Source: Calliopsis andreniformis
Lineage: Eukaryota > Arthropoda > Insecta > Hymenoptera > Andrenidae
Assembly (NCBI RefSeq): GCF_051401765.1
Contig: NW_027480505.1
Span: 620,001 to 684,000, forward strand
Length of the DNA stretch: 64,000 bases
Direction of reading: 5' to 3'
The notes beneath the pieces were generated by a model that saw nothing but the letters and a program-made list of their open reading frames with translations, did not search any database and was not told the DNA's origin. A program made the translations under genes and the position numbers. Numbering within the stretch: position 1 is the stretch's first letter; each line of letters begins with the position of its first letter. This document shows, piece after piece, positions 13,311 to 26,711 of the stretch.

Positions 13311-16300
13311 CCACAAGATCGAATAGTTAGGACCTAAGAATTCAACGCCAGAAACATAAAATACAATATAAATATAACAGTTTCTCCACCGTATAAAACG
13401 AATAATAACAACCAGTGTGAAAGTTATGATCATTTCTACGTTCCGGGCAACCTAGGCTTCACTTTAGGGCATTGCTCCACCAGATCAAACAGTTAGGGCC
13501 TTAGAAGTCAACGCCCGAAGCATTAAATTCAAAATAAATAGAACAGTTTTTCCATTGTATAAAACGAATAATTGCTACCAGTGTAAAAGTTATGGTCATT
13601 TTTACGTTCCGGGCAACCTAGGCTTCACTCTAGGGCGGTGCTCCACTAGATCGAACAGCTAGGGCCTTAGAAGTCAACGCCAGAAGCATAAAATACGATC
13701 AAGATGCAACAGTTTTTCCATCGTATAAAACGAATAATTGCAAGCAGTGTGAAAGTAATGGTCATTTCTACGTTCCGGGCAACCTAGGCTACACTCTACG
13801 ACGTTGTTCCACCAGATCGAATAGTTAGGGCCTAAGGAGTCAACGCCTGAAGTATTTAAATACAATAAAAATACAACAGTCTTTCCATTCTATAACAGGA
13901 ATAATTGCAACCCGTGTGATAGTGATGGTCATTTCTACGTTCGAGGCAACCTAGGCTTTACTCTAGGGCGTTGCACCACAAGATCGAACAGTTAGGGACT
14001 AAGAAGTCAACGCCAGAAGCATAAAATACAATATAAATATAACAGTTTTTCCATCGTATAAAACGAATAATAGCAACCAGTGTGAAAGTTATGGTCTATT
14101 CTACGTTCCGGGCAACCTAGGTTTCACTCCAGGGCGTTGCTCCACCAGATCGAATAGTTACGGCTTAAGAAGTCAACGCCAGAATCATAAAATACGATAA
14201 AGATGCAACAGCTTTTCCTTCGTATAAAATGAATAATTGCAAACAGTGAAAGATATGGACATTTCTACGTTCCGGGCTACATAGGCTTCACTCTATGGCG
14301 TATTTCCACCACATCGAATAGCAACGGCCTCAGAAGTCAACGCCAGAAGCATAAAATACAATATAAATATAACAGCTTTTCCATCGTATAAAACGAATAA
14401 TTGCTACCAGTGTAAAAGTTATGGTCATTTGTACGTTACGGGCAACCTAGGCTTTACTGTATGGCGTTCTTCCACCACATCGAATAGCTACGGCCTCAGA
14501 AGTCAACGCCTGAAGTATAAAATACAATAAAAATACAACAGTTCTTCCATCGTATAAAACGAATGATAGCAACCAGTGTGAAAGTTATGGCCATTTCTAC
14601 GTTCCGGGCAACCTAGGCTTCACTCTAGGGCGTTGCTCCACCAGATCGAACAGTTAGGGCCTAAGAAGTCAACGCCAGAAGCATAAAATACAATATAAAT
14701 ATAACAGTTCTTCCATCGTATAAAACGAATGATAGCAACCAGTGTGAAAGTTATGGCCATTTCTACGTTCCGGGCAACCTAGGCTTCACTCTAGGGCGTT
14801 GCTCCACCAGATCAAACAGTTAGGGTCTTAGAAGTCAACGCCCGAAGCATTAAGTACAAAATAAATAGAACAGTTTTTCCATTGTATAAAACGAATAATT
14901 GCTACCAGTGTAAAAGTTATGGTCATTTCTACGTTCAGGGCAACCTAGGCTTCACCCTAGGCCGTTGTTCCACCAGATCGAATAGTTAGGGCCTAAGGAG
15001 TGATCGCCAGAAGCATAAAATGCAATAAAAATACAACAGCTTTTCCATCGTGTAGCAGGAATAATATAAAACCAGTGTGATAGTAGTGGTCATTTCTACG
15101 TTACGGGCAACCTAGGCTTCACTCTAGGGCGTTGCTCCACCAGATCAAACAGTTAGGGTCTTAGAAGTCAACGCCCGAAGCATTAAGTACAAAATAAATA
15201 GAACAGTTTTTCCATTGTATAAAACGAATAATTGCTACCAGTGTAAAAGTTATGGTCATTTCTACGTTCAGGGCAACCTAGGCTTCACCCTAGGCCGTTG
15301 TTCCACCAGATCGAATAGTTAGGGCCTAAGGAGTGATCGCCAGAAGCATAAAATGCAATAAAAATACAACAGCTTTTCCATCGTGTAGCAGGAATAATAT
15401 GCAACCAGTGTGATAGTAGTGGTCATTTCTACGTTACGGGCAACCTAGGTTTCACCCCAGGGCGTTGCTCCACCAGATCGAACAGTTACGGCCTTAGAAG
15501 TCAACGCCCGAAGCATAGAATACAAAATAAATAGAACGTTTTTTCCATTGTATAAAACGAATAAATGCTACCAGTGTAAAAGTTATGGTCATTTCTACGT
15601 TCCGGACAACCTAGGATTCACCCTAGGGCGTTGTACCACCAGATCGAATAGTTAGGGCCTAAGATGTAAACGCCAGAAGCATAAAATACAATATAAATAC
15701 AACAGTTTTTCCATCGTATAAAACGAATAATTGCAACCAGTATGAAACTTATGGTCATTTCTACGTTCCGGGCAACCTAGGCTTCACTGTATGGCGTTCT
15801 TCCACCGCATCGAATAGCTACGGCCTCAGAAGTCAACGCCTGAAGTTTAAAATACAATAAAAATACAACAGTATTTCCATCCTATAACAGGAATGATTGC
15901 AACCCGTGTGAAAGTGATGGTCATTTCTACGTTCCAGGCAACCTAGGCTTCACACCAGGGCGTTGTTCCACAAGATCGAATAGTTAGGACCTAAGAAGTC
16001 AACGCCAGAAGCATAAAATACAATATAAATATAACAGTTTCTCCACCGGATAAAACGAATAATAACAACCAGTGTGAAAGTTATGATCATTTCTACGTTC
16101 CGGGCAACCTAGGCTTCACTTTAGGGCATTGCTCCACCAGATCAAACTGTTAGGGTCTTAGAAGTCAACCCCAGATGAATAAAATAGATTAATGATGCAA
16201 CTGCTTTTCCATCATATAAAACGAATAATTGCAACCAGTATGAAAGTTATGGCCATGTCTACTTTCCGGGCAACCTAGGCTTCACCCTAGGGCGTTGCTC

Positions 16301-17147
16301 CAACAGATGGAATAGTTAGGGCCTTAGAAGTCAATGCCCGAAGCGTAAAATGCAATATAAATACAACAGTTTTTCCATCGTATAGCAGGAATAATTTGCA
16401 ACCAGTGTGATAGTAGTGGTCATTTCTACGTTCCGGGCAACCTAGGTTTCACTCCAGGCCGTTGCTCCACCAGGTCGAATAGTTACGGCCTAAGAAGTCA
16501 ACGCCAGAAGCATAAAATACGATAAAGATGCAACAGTTTTTCCATCGTATAAAACGAATAATTGCAAACAGTGTGAAAGTAGTGGTCATTTCTACGTTCC
16601 GGGCAACCTAGGCTTCACTGTATGGCGTTCTTCCACCACATCGAATAGCTACGGCCTCAGAAGTCCACGCCTGAAGCATAAAATACAATAAAAATACAAC
16701 AGTCTTTTCATCGTATGACAGGAATAATTGCAACAAGCGTGAAAGTAATGATCATTTCGGCGTTTCGGGCATCCTAGACTTAACTCTGAGGCATTGCTCC
16801 ACCAGATCGAATATTTAGGGCCTTAGAAGTCAACGCCAGAAGCATAAAATACAATATAAATACAACAGTTTTTCCAGTGTCTAAAACGAATAATTGCAAC
16901 CAGTATGCAACTTATGGTCATTTCTACATTCCGAGCAACCTAGGCTTCACTCTAGGGCGCTGCTCCGCCAGATCGAATAGTTAGGTCCTTAGAAGTCAAC
17001 GCCAGAAGCATAAAATACGATATAAATACAACAGCTGTTCCAACGTATAAAAGGAATAATTGCAAACAGTGTGAAAGTAATGGTCATTTCTGCGTTCCGG
17101 GCAACCTAGGCTTCACTCTACGGCGTTGTTCCACCAGATCGAATAGT
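13311..17147 (+). repeat. Satellite stretch between the two 4-kb blocks
   Basis: About 23 monomers, a mosaic of pieces seen elsewhere. 14160-14520 repeats about 10180-10540 (CGGGCTACATAGG, CTCTATGGCGTATTTCC). 15730-16140 repeats about 11070-11490 and 13060-13480 (TTCTTCCACCGC or TTCTTGCACCGC, then CACACCAGGGCG). 16590-16815 matches about 6640-6860 and contains one D-type monomer. There is no gene or unique sequence. Confidence 0.8.
14780..15445 (+). repeat. Tandem duplication of one dimer (about 333 bp x 2)
   Basis: ATCAAACAGTTAGGGTC occurs at 14811 and 15144, and the sequence between and after is the same in both units: GCATTAAGTACAAAATAAAT, CGTTCAGGGCAACC, AGGAGTGATCGCC, CATCGTGTAGCAGG, TGATAGTAGTGG. 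Just upstream, ACAGTTCTTCCATCG with GAATGATAGC occurs twice, 166 bp apart (about 14539 and 14705), a single-monomer duplication. These look like recent small exchanges. Confidence 0.85.
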
Positions 17148-20100
17148 TAGGGCCTAAGAAGTCAACACCAGAAGAATAAAATACAATAAAAATACAACAG
17201 TCTTTCCATCCTATAACAGGAATAATTGCAACCCGTGTGAAAGTGATGGTCATTTCTACGTTCCAGGCAACCTAGGCTTGACTCTAGGGCGTTGTTCCAC
17301 AAGATCGAATAGTTAGGGCCTAAGTAGTCAACGCCAGAAGCATAAAATGCAATACAAATAGAACAGATTTCCATTGTATAAAACGAATAATTGCTACCAG
17401 TGTAAAAGCTATGGTCATTTATACGTTCCGCGCAACCTGGGCTTTACTCTAGGGCGTTGTTCCACCAGACGGAATAGTCAGGGCCTAAGAAGTCAACGCC
17501 AGAAGCATAAAATACGATATAAATACAACAGCTATTCCATCGTATAAAACAAATAATTGCAACCAGTGTGAAGGTTATGGTCATTTCTACGTTCCGGACA
17601 ACCTAGGCCTCACCCTAGGCCTTTGTTCCACCAGATCGAATGGTTAGGGCCTAAGATTTGAACGCCAGAAGCATAAAATGCAATAAAAATACAACAGTTT
17701 TTCCATCGTATAGCAGGAACAATTTGCAACCAGTGTGATAGTAGTGGTCATTTCTACGTTCCGGGCAACCCAGGTTTCACTCCAGGGCGTTGCTCCACCA
17801 GATCGAATAGTTACGGCCTAAGAAGTCAACGCCAGAAGCATAAAATACAAAATAAATACAACAGCCTTTACACCGTATAAAACGAATAATTGCAACCTGT
17901 GTGAAGGTTATTGTCATATCTACGTTCCGGGCAACCTAGGCTTCACTGTCGGGCGTTGCTCCACCAGATCGAAATGTTAGGGCCTAAGAAGTCAACGCCC
18001 GAAGCATAAAATACGATAAAGATGCAACAGTTTTTCCTTCGTATAAAATGAATAATTGCAAACAGTGAAAGATATGGACATTTCTACGTTCCGGGCTACA
18101 TAGGCTTCACTCTATGGCGTATTTCCACCACATCGAATCGCAACGGCCTCAGAAGTCAACGCCAGAAGCATAAAATACAATATAAATATAACAGCTTTTC
18201 CATCGTATAAAACGAATAATTGCTACCAGTGTAAAAGTTATGGTTATTTGTACGTTCCGGGCAACCTAGGCTTTACTGTATGGCGTTCTTCCACCACATC
18301 GAATAGCTACGGCCTCAGAAGTCAACGCCTGAAGTATAAAATACCAAAAAAAATACAACAGTCTTTCCATCCTATAACAGGAATAATTGCAACCCGTGTG
18401 AAAGTGATGGTCATTTCTACGTTCCAGGCAACCTAGGCTTCACTCTAGGTCGTTGTTCCACCAGATCGAATTGTTAGGGCCTAAGAAGTCAACGCCAGAA
18501 GCATAAGATACAATATAAATATAACAGTTCTTCCATCGTATGGAACGAATAATAGCAACCAGTGTGAAAGTTATGGTCATTTCTACGTTCCGGGCAACCT
18601 AGGCTTTACTCTAGGGCGTTGCTCCACCAGATCAAACAGTTAGGGCCTTAGAAGTCAACGCCCGAAGCATAATATACAAAATAAATAGAACAGTTTTTCC
18701 ATTGTATAAAACGAATAATTGCTACCAGTGTGAAAGTTATGGTCATTTCTACGCACCGGGCAGCCTAGGCTTCACTCTAGGGCGTTGCTCTACCAGATCG
18801 AACAGTTAGGGCCTAAGAAGTCAACGCCAGAAGCATAAAATACAATATAAATATAACAGTTTTTCCATCGTATAAAACGAATAATTGCAACCAGTATGAA
18901 ACTTATGGTCATTTCTACGTTCCGGGCAACCTAGGCTTCACTGTATGGCGTTCTTGCACCGCATCGAATAGCTACGGCCTCAGAAGTCAACGCCTGAAGT
19001 TTAAAATACAATAAAAATACAACAGTATTTCCATCCTATAACAGGAATGAGTGCAACCCGTGTGAAAGTGATGGTCATTTCTACGTTCCAGGCAACCTAG
19101 GCTTCACACCAGGGCGTTGTTCCACAAGATCGAATAGTTAGGACCTAAGAAGTCAACGCCAGAAGCATAAAATACAATATAAATATAACAGTTTCTCCAC
19201 CGTATAAAACGAATAATAACAACCAGTGTGAAAGTTATGATCATTTCTACGTTCCGGGCAACCTAGGCTTCACTTTAGGGCATTGCTCCACCAGATCAAA
19301 CAGTTAGGGCCTTAGAAGTCAACGCCCGAAGCATTAAATTCAAAATAAATAGAACAGTTTTTCCATTGTATAAAACGAATAATTGCTACCAGTGTAAAAG
19401 TTATGGTCATTTTTACGTTCCGGGCAACCTAGGCTTCACTCTAGGGCGGTGCTCCACCTGATCGAATAGGTAGGGCCTTAGAAGTCAACGCCAGAAGCAT
19501 AAAATACAATATAAATAAAACAGTTTTTCCATCGTATAAAACGAATAATTGCAACCAGTATGAAACTTATGGACATTTCTACTTTCCGAGCAGCCTAGGC
19601 TTCACCCTAGGCCGTTGCTCCAACAGATTGTATAGTTAGGGCCTTAGAAGTCAACGCCCGAACCATAAAATGCAAAAAAAATACAACAGTGTTTCCATCA
19701 TATATCAGGAATAATTGCAACCAGTTTGAAAGTGATGGCCAATTCTACGTTCCGGGCAACCTAGGCTTCACTCTATTGCGTTGCTCCACCAGATCGAATA
19801 GTTAGTGCCTTAGAAGTCAACGCCAGAAGCATAAAATACAATATAAATACAACAGTTTTTCCATCGTATAAAACGAATAATTGCAACCAGTATGAAACTT
19901 ATGGACATTTCTACTTTCCGAGCAAGCTAGGCTTCACCCTAGGGCGTTGCTCCAACAGATTGAATAGTTAGGGCCTTAGAAGTCAACGCCCGAACCATAA
20001 AATGAAAGAAAAATACAACATTGTTTCCATCATATATTAGGAATAATTGCAACCAGTTTGAAAGTGATGGCCAATTCTACGTTCCGGGCAGCCTAGGCTT

Positions 20101-21447
20101 CACTCTAGGGCGTTGCTCCACCAGATCGAATAGTTAGTGCCTTAGAAGTCAACGCCAGAAGCATAAAATACAATATAAATACAACAGTTTTTCCATTGTA
20201 TCAAACGAATAATTGGAACCAGTATGAAACTTATGGTCATTTCTACTTTCCGAGCAACCTAGGCTTCACCCTAGGGCGTTGCTCCAACAGATTGAATAGT
20301 TAGCGCCTTAGAAGTCAACGCCCGAACCATAAAATGCAAAAAAAATACAACAGTGTTTCCATCATATATCAGGAATAATTGCAACCAGTTTGATAGTGGT
20401 GGCCAATTCTACGTTCCGGGCAACCTAGGTTTCACTCCAGGGCGTTGCTCCACCAGATCGAATAGTTACGGCCTAAGAAGTCAACGCCAGAAGCATAAAA
20501 TACGATATAAATACAACAGCTTTTCCGTCGTATAAAACGAATAATTGCAACCAGTATGAAACTTATGGTCATTTCTACTTTCCGAGCCACCTAGGCTTCA
20601 CTGTATGGCGTTCTTGCACCGCATCGAATAGCTACGGCCTCAGAAGTCAACGCCTGAAGTATAAAATACCAAAAAAAATACAACAGTCTTTCCATCCTAT
20701 AACAGGAATAATTGCAACCCGTGTGAAAGTGATGGTCATTTCTACGTTCCAGGCAACCTAGGCTTCACTCTAGGTCGTTCTTCCACCAGATCGAATTGTT
20801 AGGGCCTAAGAAGTCAACGCCAGAAGCATAAGATACAATATAAATATAACAGTTTTTCCATCGTATGGAACGAATAATAGCAACCAGTGTGAAAGTTATG
20901 GTCATTTCTACGTTCCGGGCAACCTAGGCTTTACTCTAGGGCGTTGCTCCACCAGATCAAACAGTTAGGGCCTTAGAAGTCAACGCCCGAAGCATAATAT
21001 ACAAAATAAATAGAACAGTTTTTCCATTGTATAAAACGAATAATTGCTACCAGTGTGAAAGTTATGGTCATTTCTACGCACCGGGCAGCCTAGGCTTCAC
21101 TCTAGGGCGTTGCTCTACCAGATCGAACAGTTAGGGCCTAAGAAGTCAACGCCAGAAGCATAAAATACAATATAAATATAACAGTTTTTCCATCGTATAA
21201 AACGAATAATTGCAACCAGTATGAAACTCATGGTCATTTCTACGTTCCGGGCAACCTAGGCTTCACTGTATGGCGTTCTTGCACCGCATCGAATAGCTAC
21301 GGCCTAAGAAGTCAACGCCTGAAGTTTAAAATACAATAAAAATACAACAGTATTTCCATCCTATAACAGGAATGAGTGCAACCCGTGTGAAAGTGATGGT
21401 CATTTCTACGTTCCAGGCAACCTAGGCTTCACACCAGGGCGTTGTTC
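17148..21447 (+). repeat. 4-kb higher-order block, copy 2
   Basis: Partner of 9345-13310. Differences are scattered single bases, for example GGCCTTTG for GGCCGTTG near 17617 and CATCGAATCGC for CATCGAATAGC near 18132, plus one 332-bp insertion at 19851-20182. The match ends near 21447, where CCACCAGATCGAATTG replaces CCACAAGATCGAATAG. Confidence 0.9.
19851..20182 (+). repeat. Extra A/B dimer relative to the 12-kb copy
   Basis: These two monomers have no counterpart at the matching place in copy 1 (about 12047). They carry the rare combination CGAGCAAGCTAGG, then GAAAAATACAACATTG and CATCATATATTAGG, which otherwise occurs at 8064-8395 and, slightly changed, at about 23.85-24.18 kb. Either copy 1 lost one dimer or copy 2 gained one. 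The event is exactly one higher-order unit, as expected for unequal exchange in register. Confidence 0.85.
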
Positions 21448-22172
21448 CACCAGATCGAATTGTTAGGGCCTAAGAAGTCAACGCCAGAAGCATAAGATAC
21501 AATATAAATATAACAGTTTTTCCATCGTATAAAATGTATAATTGCAACCAGTGTGAAAGTTATGATCATTTCTACGTTCCGGGCAACCTAGGCTTCACTT
21601 TAGGGCATTGCTCCACCAGATCAAACAGTTAGGGCCTTAGAAGTCAACGCCCGAAGCATTAAATTCAAAATAAATAGAACAGTTTTTCCATTGTATAAAA
21701 CGAATAATTGCTACCAGTGTAAAAGTTATGGTCATTTTTACGTTCCGGGCAACCTAGGCTTCACTCTAGGGCGGTGCTCCACCTGATCGAATAGTTAGGG
21801 CCTTAGAAGTCAACGCCAGAAGCATAAAATACAATATAAATAAAACAGTTTTTCCATCGTATAAAACGAATAATTGCAACCAGTATGAAACTTATGGACA
21901 TTTCTACTTTCCGAGCAGCCTAGGCTTCACCCTAGGCCGTTGCTCCAACAGATTGTATAGTTAGGGCCTTAGAAGTCAACGCCCGAACCATAAAATGCAA
22001 AGAAAATACAACAGTGTTTCCATCATATAACAGGAATGATTGCAACCAGTTTGAAAGTGATGGCCAATTCTCCGTTCCGGGCAACCTAGGTTTCACTCCA
22101 GGGCGTTGCTCCACTAGATCGAACAGCTAGGGCCTTAGAAGTCAACGCCAGAAGCATAAAATACAATATAAA
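20512..22172 (+). repeat. 10-monomer higher-order unit, copy 1 (1661 bp)
   Basis: Directly followed by a near-identical copy. CTGTATGGCGTTCTTGC is at 20601 and 22262, CACACCAGGGCG at 21430 and 23091, and CCAAAAAAAATAC at 20669 and 22330; each offset is 1661 (10 x 166 + 1). The unit holds AGATACAATATAAATATAAC, CGCACCGGGCAGCC, AAAATGTATAATTGC and CACTTTAGGGCATTGC in that order. It overlaps the end of the 4-kb block, so that block was cut and re-amplified. Confidence 0.9.
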
Positions 22173-23660
22173 TACAACAGCTTTTCCGTCGTATAAAACG
22201 AATAATTGCAACCAGTATGAAACTTATGGTCATTTCTACTTTCCGAGCCACCTAGGCTTCACTGTATGGCGTTCTTGCACCGCATCGAATAGCTACGGCC
22301 TCAGAAGTCAACGCCTGAAGTATAAAATACCAAAAAAAATACAACAGTCTTTCCATCCTATAACAGGAATAATTGCAACCCGTGTGAAAGTGATGGTCAT
22401 TTCTACGTTCCAGGCAACCTAGGCTTCACTCTAGGTCGTTGTTCCACCAGATCGAATTGTTAGGGCCTAAGAAGTCAACGCCAGAAGCATAAGATACAAT
22501 ATAAATATAACAGTTTTTCCATCGTATGGAACGAATAATAGCAACCAGTGTGAAAGTTATGGTCATTTCTACGTTCCGGGCAACCTAGGCTTTACTCTAG
22601 GGCGTTGCTCCACCAGATCAAACAGTTAGGGCCTTAGAAGTCAACGCCCGAAGCATAATATACAAAATAAATAGAACAGTTTTTCCATTGTATAAAACGA
22701 ATAATTGCTACCAGTGTGAAAGTTATGGTCATTTCTACGCACCGGGCAGCCTAGGCTTCACTCTAGGGCGTTGCTCTACCAGATCGAACAGTTAGGGCCT
22801 AAGAAGTCAACGCCAGAAGCATAAAATACAATATAAATATAACAGTTTTTCCATCGTATAAAACGAATAATTGCAACCAGTATGAAACTCATGGTCATTT
22901 CTACGTTCCGGGCAACCTAGGCTTCACTGTATGGCGTTCTTGCACCGCATCGAATAGCTACGGCCTAAGAAGTCAACGCCTGAAGTTTAAAATACAATAA
23001 AAATACAACAGTATTTCCATCCTATAACAGGAATGAGTGCAACCCGTGTGAAAGTGATGGTCATTTCTACGTTCCAGGCAACCTAGGCTTCACACCAGGG
23101 CGTTGTTCCACCAGATCGAATTGTTAGGGCCTAAGAAGTCAACGCCAGAAGCATAAGATACAATACAAATATAACAGTTTTTCCATCGTATAAAATGTAT
23201 AATTGCAACCAGTGTGAAAGTTATGATCATTTCTACGTTCCGGGCAACCTAGGCTTCACTTTAGGGCATTGCTCCACCAGATCAAACAGTTAGGGCCTTA
23301 GAAGTCAACGCCCGAAGCATTAAATTCAAAATAAATAGAACAGTTTTTCCATTGTATAAAACGAATAATTGCTACCAGTGTAAAAGTTATGGTCATTTTT
23401 ACGTTCCGGGCAACCTAGGCTTCACTCTAGGGCGGTGCTCCACCTGATCGAATAGTTAGGGCCTTAGAAGTCAACGCCAGAAGCATAAAATACAATATAA
23501 ATAAAACAGTTTTTCCATCGTATAAAACGAATAATTGCAACCAGTATGAAACTTATGGACATTTCTACTTTCCGAGCAGCCTAGGCTTCACCCTAGGCCG
23601 TTGCTCCAACAGATTGTATAGTTAGGGCCTTAGAAGTCAACGCCCGAACCATAAAATGCA
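22173..23660 (+). repeat. 10-monomer higher-order unit, copy 2 (partial)
   Basis: Second tandem copy of 20512-22172, parallel for about 1.49 kb. Near 23660 the first copy continues as AATGCAAAGAAAATAC and this one as AATGCAAAAAAAATAC, and the two part into different A/B dimers. Confidence 0.88.
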
Positions 23661-24719
23661 AAAAAAATACAACAGTGTTTCCATCATATATCAGGAATAA
23701 TTGCAACCAGTTTGAAAGTGATGGCCAATTCTACGTTCCGGGCAACCTAGGCTTCACTCTATTGCGTTGCTCCACCAGATCGAATAGTTAGTGCCTTAGA
23801 AGTCAACGCCAGAAGCATAAAATACAATATAAATACAACAGTTTTTCCATCGTATAAAACGAATAATTGCAACCAGTATGAAACTTATGGACATTTCTAC
23901 TTTCCGAGCAAGCTAGGCTTCACCCTAGGGCGTTGCTCCAACAGATTGAATAGTTAGGGCCTTAGAAGTCAACGCCCGAACCATAAAATGCAAGAAAAAT
24001 ACAACATTATTTCCATCATATATCAGGAATAATTGCAACCAGTTTGAAAGTGATGGCCAATTCTACGTTCCGGGCAACCTAGGCTTCACTCTAGGGCGTC
24101 GCTCCACCAGATCGAATAGTTAGTGCCTTAGAAGTCAACGCCAGAAGCATAAAATACAATATAAATACAACAGTTTTTCCATTGTATAAAACGAATAATT
24201 GGAACCAGTATGAAACTTATGGTCATTTCTACTTTCCGAGCAACCTAGGCTTCACCCTAGGGCGTTGCTCCAACAGATTGAATAGTTAGCGCCTTAGAAG
24301 TCAACGCCCGAACCATAAAATGCAAAAAAAATACAATAGTGTTTCCATCATATATCAGGAATAATTGCAACCAGTTTGAAAGTGGTGGCCAATTCTACGT
24401 TCCGGGCAACCTAGGTTTCACTCCAGGGCGTTGCTCCACCAGATCGAATAGTTACGGCCTAAGAAGTCAACGCCAGAAGCATAAAATACGATATAAATAC
24501 AACAGCTTTTCCGTCGTATAAAACGAATAATTGCAACCAGTATGAAACTTATGGTCATTTCTACTTTCCGAGCCACCTAGGCTTCACTCTAGGGCGTTGC
24601 TCCACTAGATCGAACAGCTAGGGCCTTAGAAGTCAACGCCAGAAGCATAAAATACAATATAAATACAACAGTTTTTCCATCGTATAAAACGAGTAATTGC
24701 AACCAGTATGAAACTTATG

Positions 24720-25760
24720 ATTATTTCTACTTTCCGAGCAACCTAGGCTTCACCCTAGGGCGTTGCTCCAACAGATTGAATAGTTAGGGCCTTAGAAGTC
24801 AACGCCAGAAGCATAAAATACAATATAAATACAACAGCTTTTCCGTCGTATAAAACGAATAATTGCAACCAGTATGAAACTTATGGTCATTTCTACTTTC
24901 CGAGCCACCTAGGCTTCACCCTAGGGCGTTGCACCAACAGATTGAATAGTTAGGGCCTTAGAAGTCTAAAGCCCGAAACATAAAATGCAAAAAAAATACA
25001 ACAGTGTTTCAATCATATAACAGGAATAATTGCGACCAGTTTGAAAGTGATGGCCAATTCTACGTTCCGGGCAACCTAGGCTTCACTCTAGGGCGTTGCT
25101 CCACCAGATCGAATAGCTAGTGCCTTAGAAGTCAACGCCAGAAGCATAAAATACAATATAAATACAACAGTTTTCAATCGTATAAAACGAATAATTGCAA
25201 CCAGTATGAAACTTATGGTCATTTCTACTTTCCGAGCAACCTAGGCTTTACCCTAGGGCGTTGCTCCAACAGATTGAATAGTTAGGGCCTTAGAAGACAA
25301 CGCCCGAACCATAAAATGCAAAGAAAATACAACAGTGATTCCATCATATAACAGGAATAATTTCGACCAGTTTGAAAGTGATGGCCAATTCTACGTTCCG
25401 AGCAACCTAGGCTTCACTCTAGGGCGTTGCTCCACCAGATCGAATAGTTAGGTCCTTAGAAGTAAACGCCAGAAGCATAAAACACGATATAAATACAACA
25501 GCTTTTCCATCGTATAAAAGGATTAATTGCAACCAGTTTGAACGTGATGGTCATTTCTCCTTTCCGGGCAACCTAGGCTTCACTCTAGGGCGTTGCCCCA
25601 CTAGATCGAACAGCTAGGGCCTTAGAAGTCAACGCCAGAAGCATAAAATACAATATAAATACAACAGTTCTTCCATCGTATAGAACGAATAATTGCAACC
25701 AGTATGAAACTTATGGTCATTTCTACTTTCCGAGCAACCTAGGCTTCACCCTAGGGCTGT
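24720..25760 (+). repeat. 12-monomer-period duplication, copy 1
   Basis: Matches 26712-27752 at an offset of exactly 1992 (12 x 166). CGAGCCACCTAGG is at 24901 and 26893, and TTTGAACGTGATGG at 25537 and 27529. Shared rare variants are AGTCTAAAGCCCGAA, CAATCATATAACAGG, ATTGCGACCAG, AGTAAACGCC, ACAGTTCTTCCATCG and CTAGGGCTGTGCTC. Confidence 0.88.
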
Positions 25761-26711
25761 GCTCCAACAGATTGAATAGTTAGGGCCTTAGAAGTCTAAA
25801 GCCCGAAACATAAAATGCAAAAAAAATACAACAGTGTTTCAATCATATAACAGGAATAATTGCGACCAGTTTGAAAGTGATGGCCAATTCTACGTTCCGG
25901 GCAACCTAGGCTTCACTCTAGGGCGTTGCTCCACCAGATCGAATAGCTAGTGCCTTAGAAGTCAACGCCAGAAGCATAAAATACAATATAAATACAACAG
26001 CTTTCAATCGTATAAAACGAATAATTGCAACCAGTATGAAACTTATGGTCATTTCTACTTTCCGAGCAAGCTAGGCTTCACCCTAGGGCGTTGGTCCAAC
26101 AGATTGAATAGTTAGGGCCTTAGAAGTCAACGCCCGAAGCATAAAATGCAATAAAAATACAACAGTGTATCCATCATATAACAGGAATAATTGCAACCAG
26201 TTTGAAAGTGATTTCCAATTCTACGTTCCGGGCAACCTAGGCTTCACTCTAGGGCGTTGCTCCACCAGATCGAATAGTTAGTGCCTTAGAAGTCAACGCC
26301 AGAAGCATAAAATACAATATAAATACAACAGTTTTTCCATTGTATAAAACGAATAATTGGAACCAGTATGAAACTTATGGTCATTTCTACTTTCCGAGCA
26401 ACCTAGGCTTCACCCTAGGGCGTTGCTCCAACAGATTGAATAGTTAGCGCCTTAGAAGTCAACGCCCGAACCATAAAACGCAAAAAAAACACAACAGTGT
26501 TTCCATCATATATCAGGAATAATTGCAACCAGTTTGAAAGTGGTGGCCAATTCTACGTTCCGGGCAACCTAGGTTTCACTCCAGGGCGTTGCTCCACCAG
26601 ATCGAATAGTTAGGGCCTAAGAAGTCAACGCCAGAAGCATAAAATACGATATAAATACAACAGCTTTTCCGTCGTATAAAACGAATAATTGCAACCAGTA
26701 TGAAACTTATG

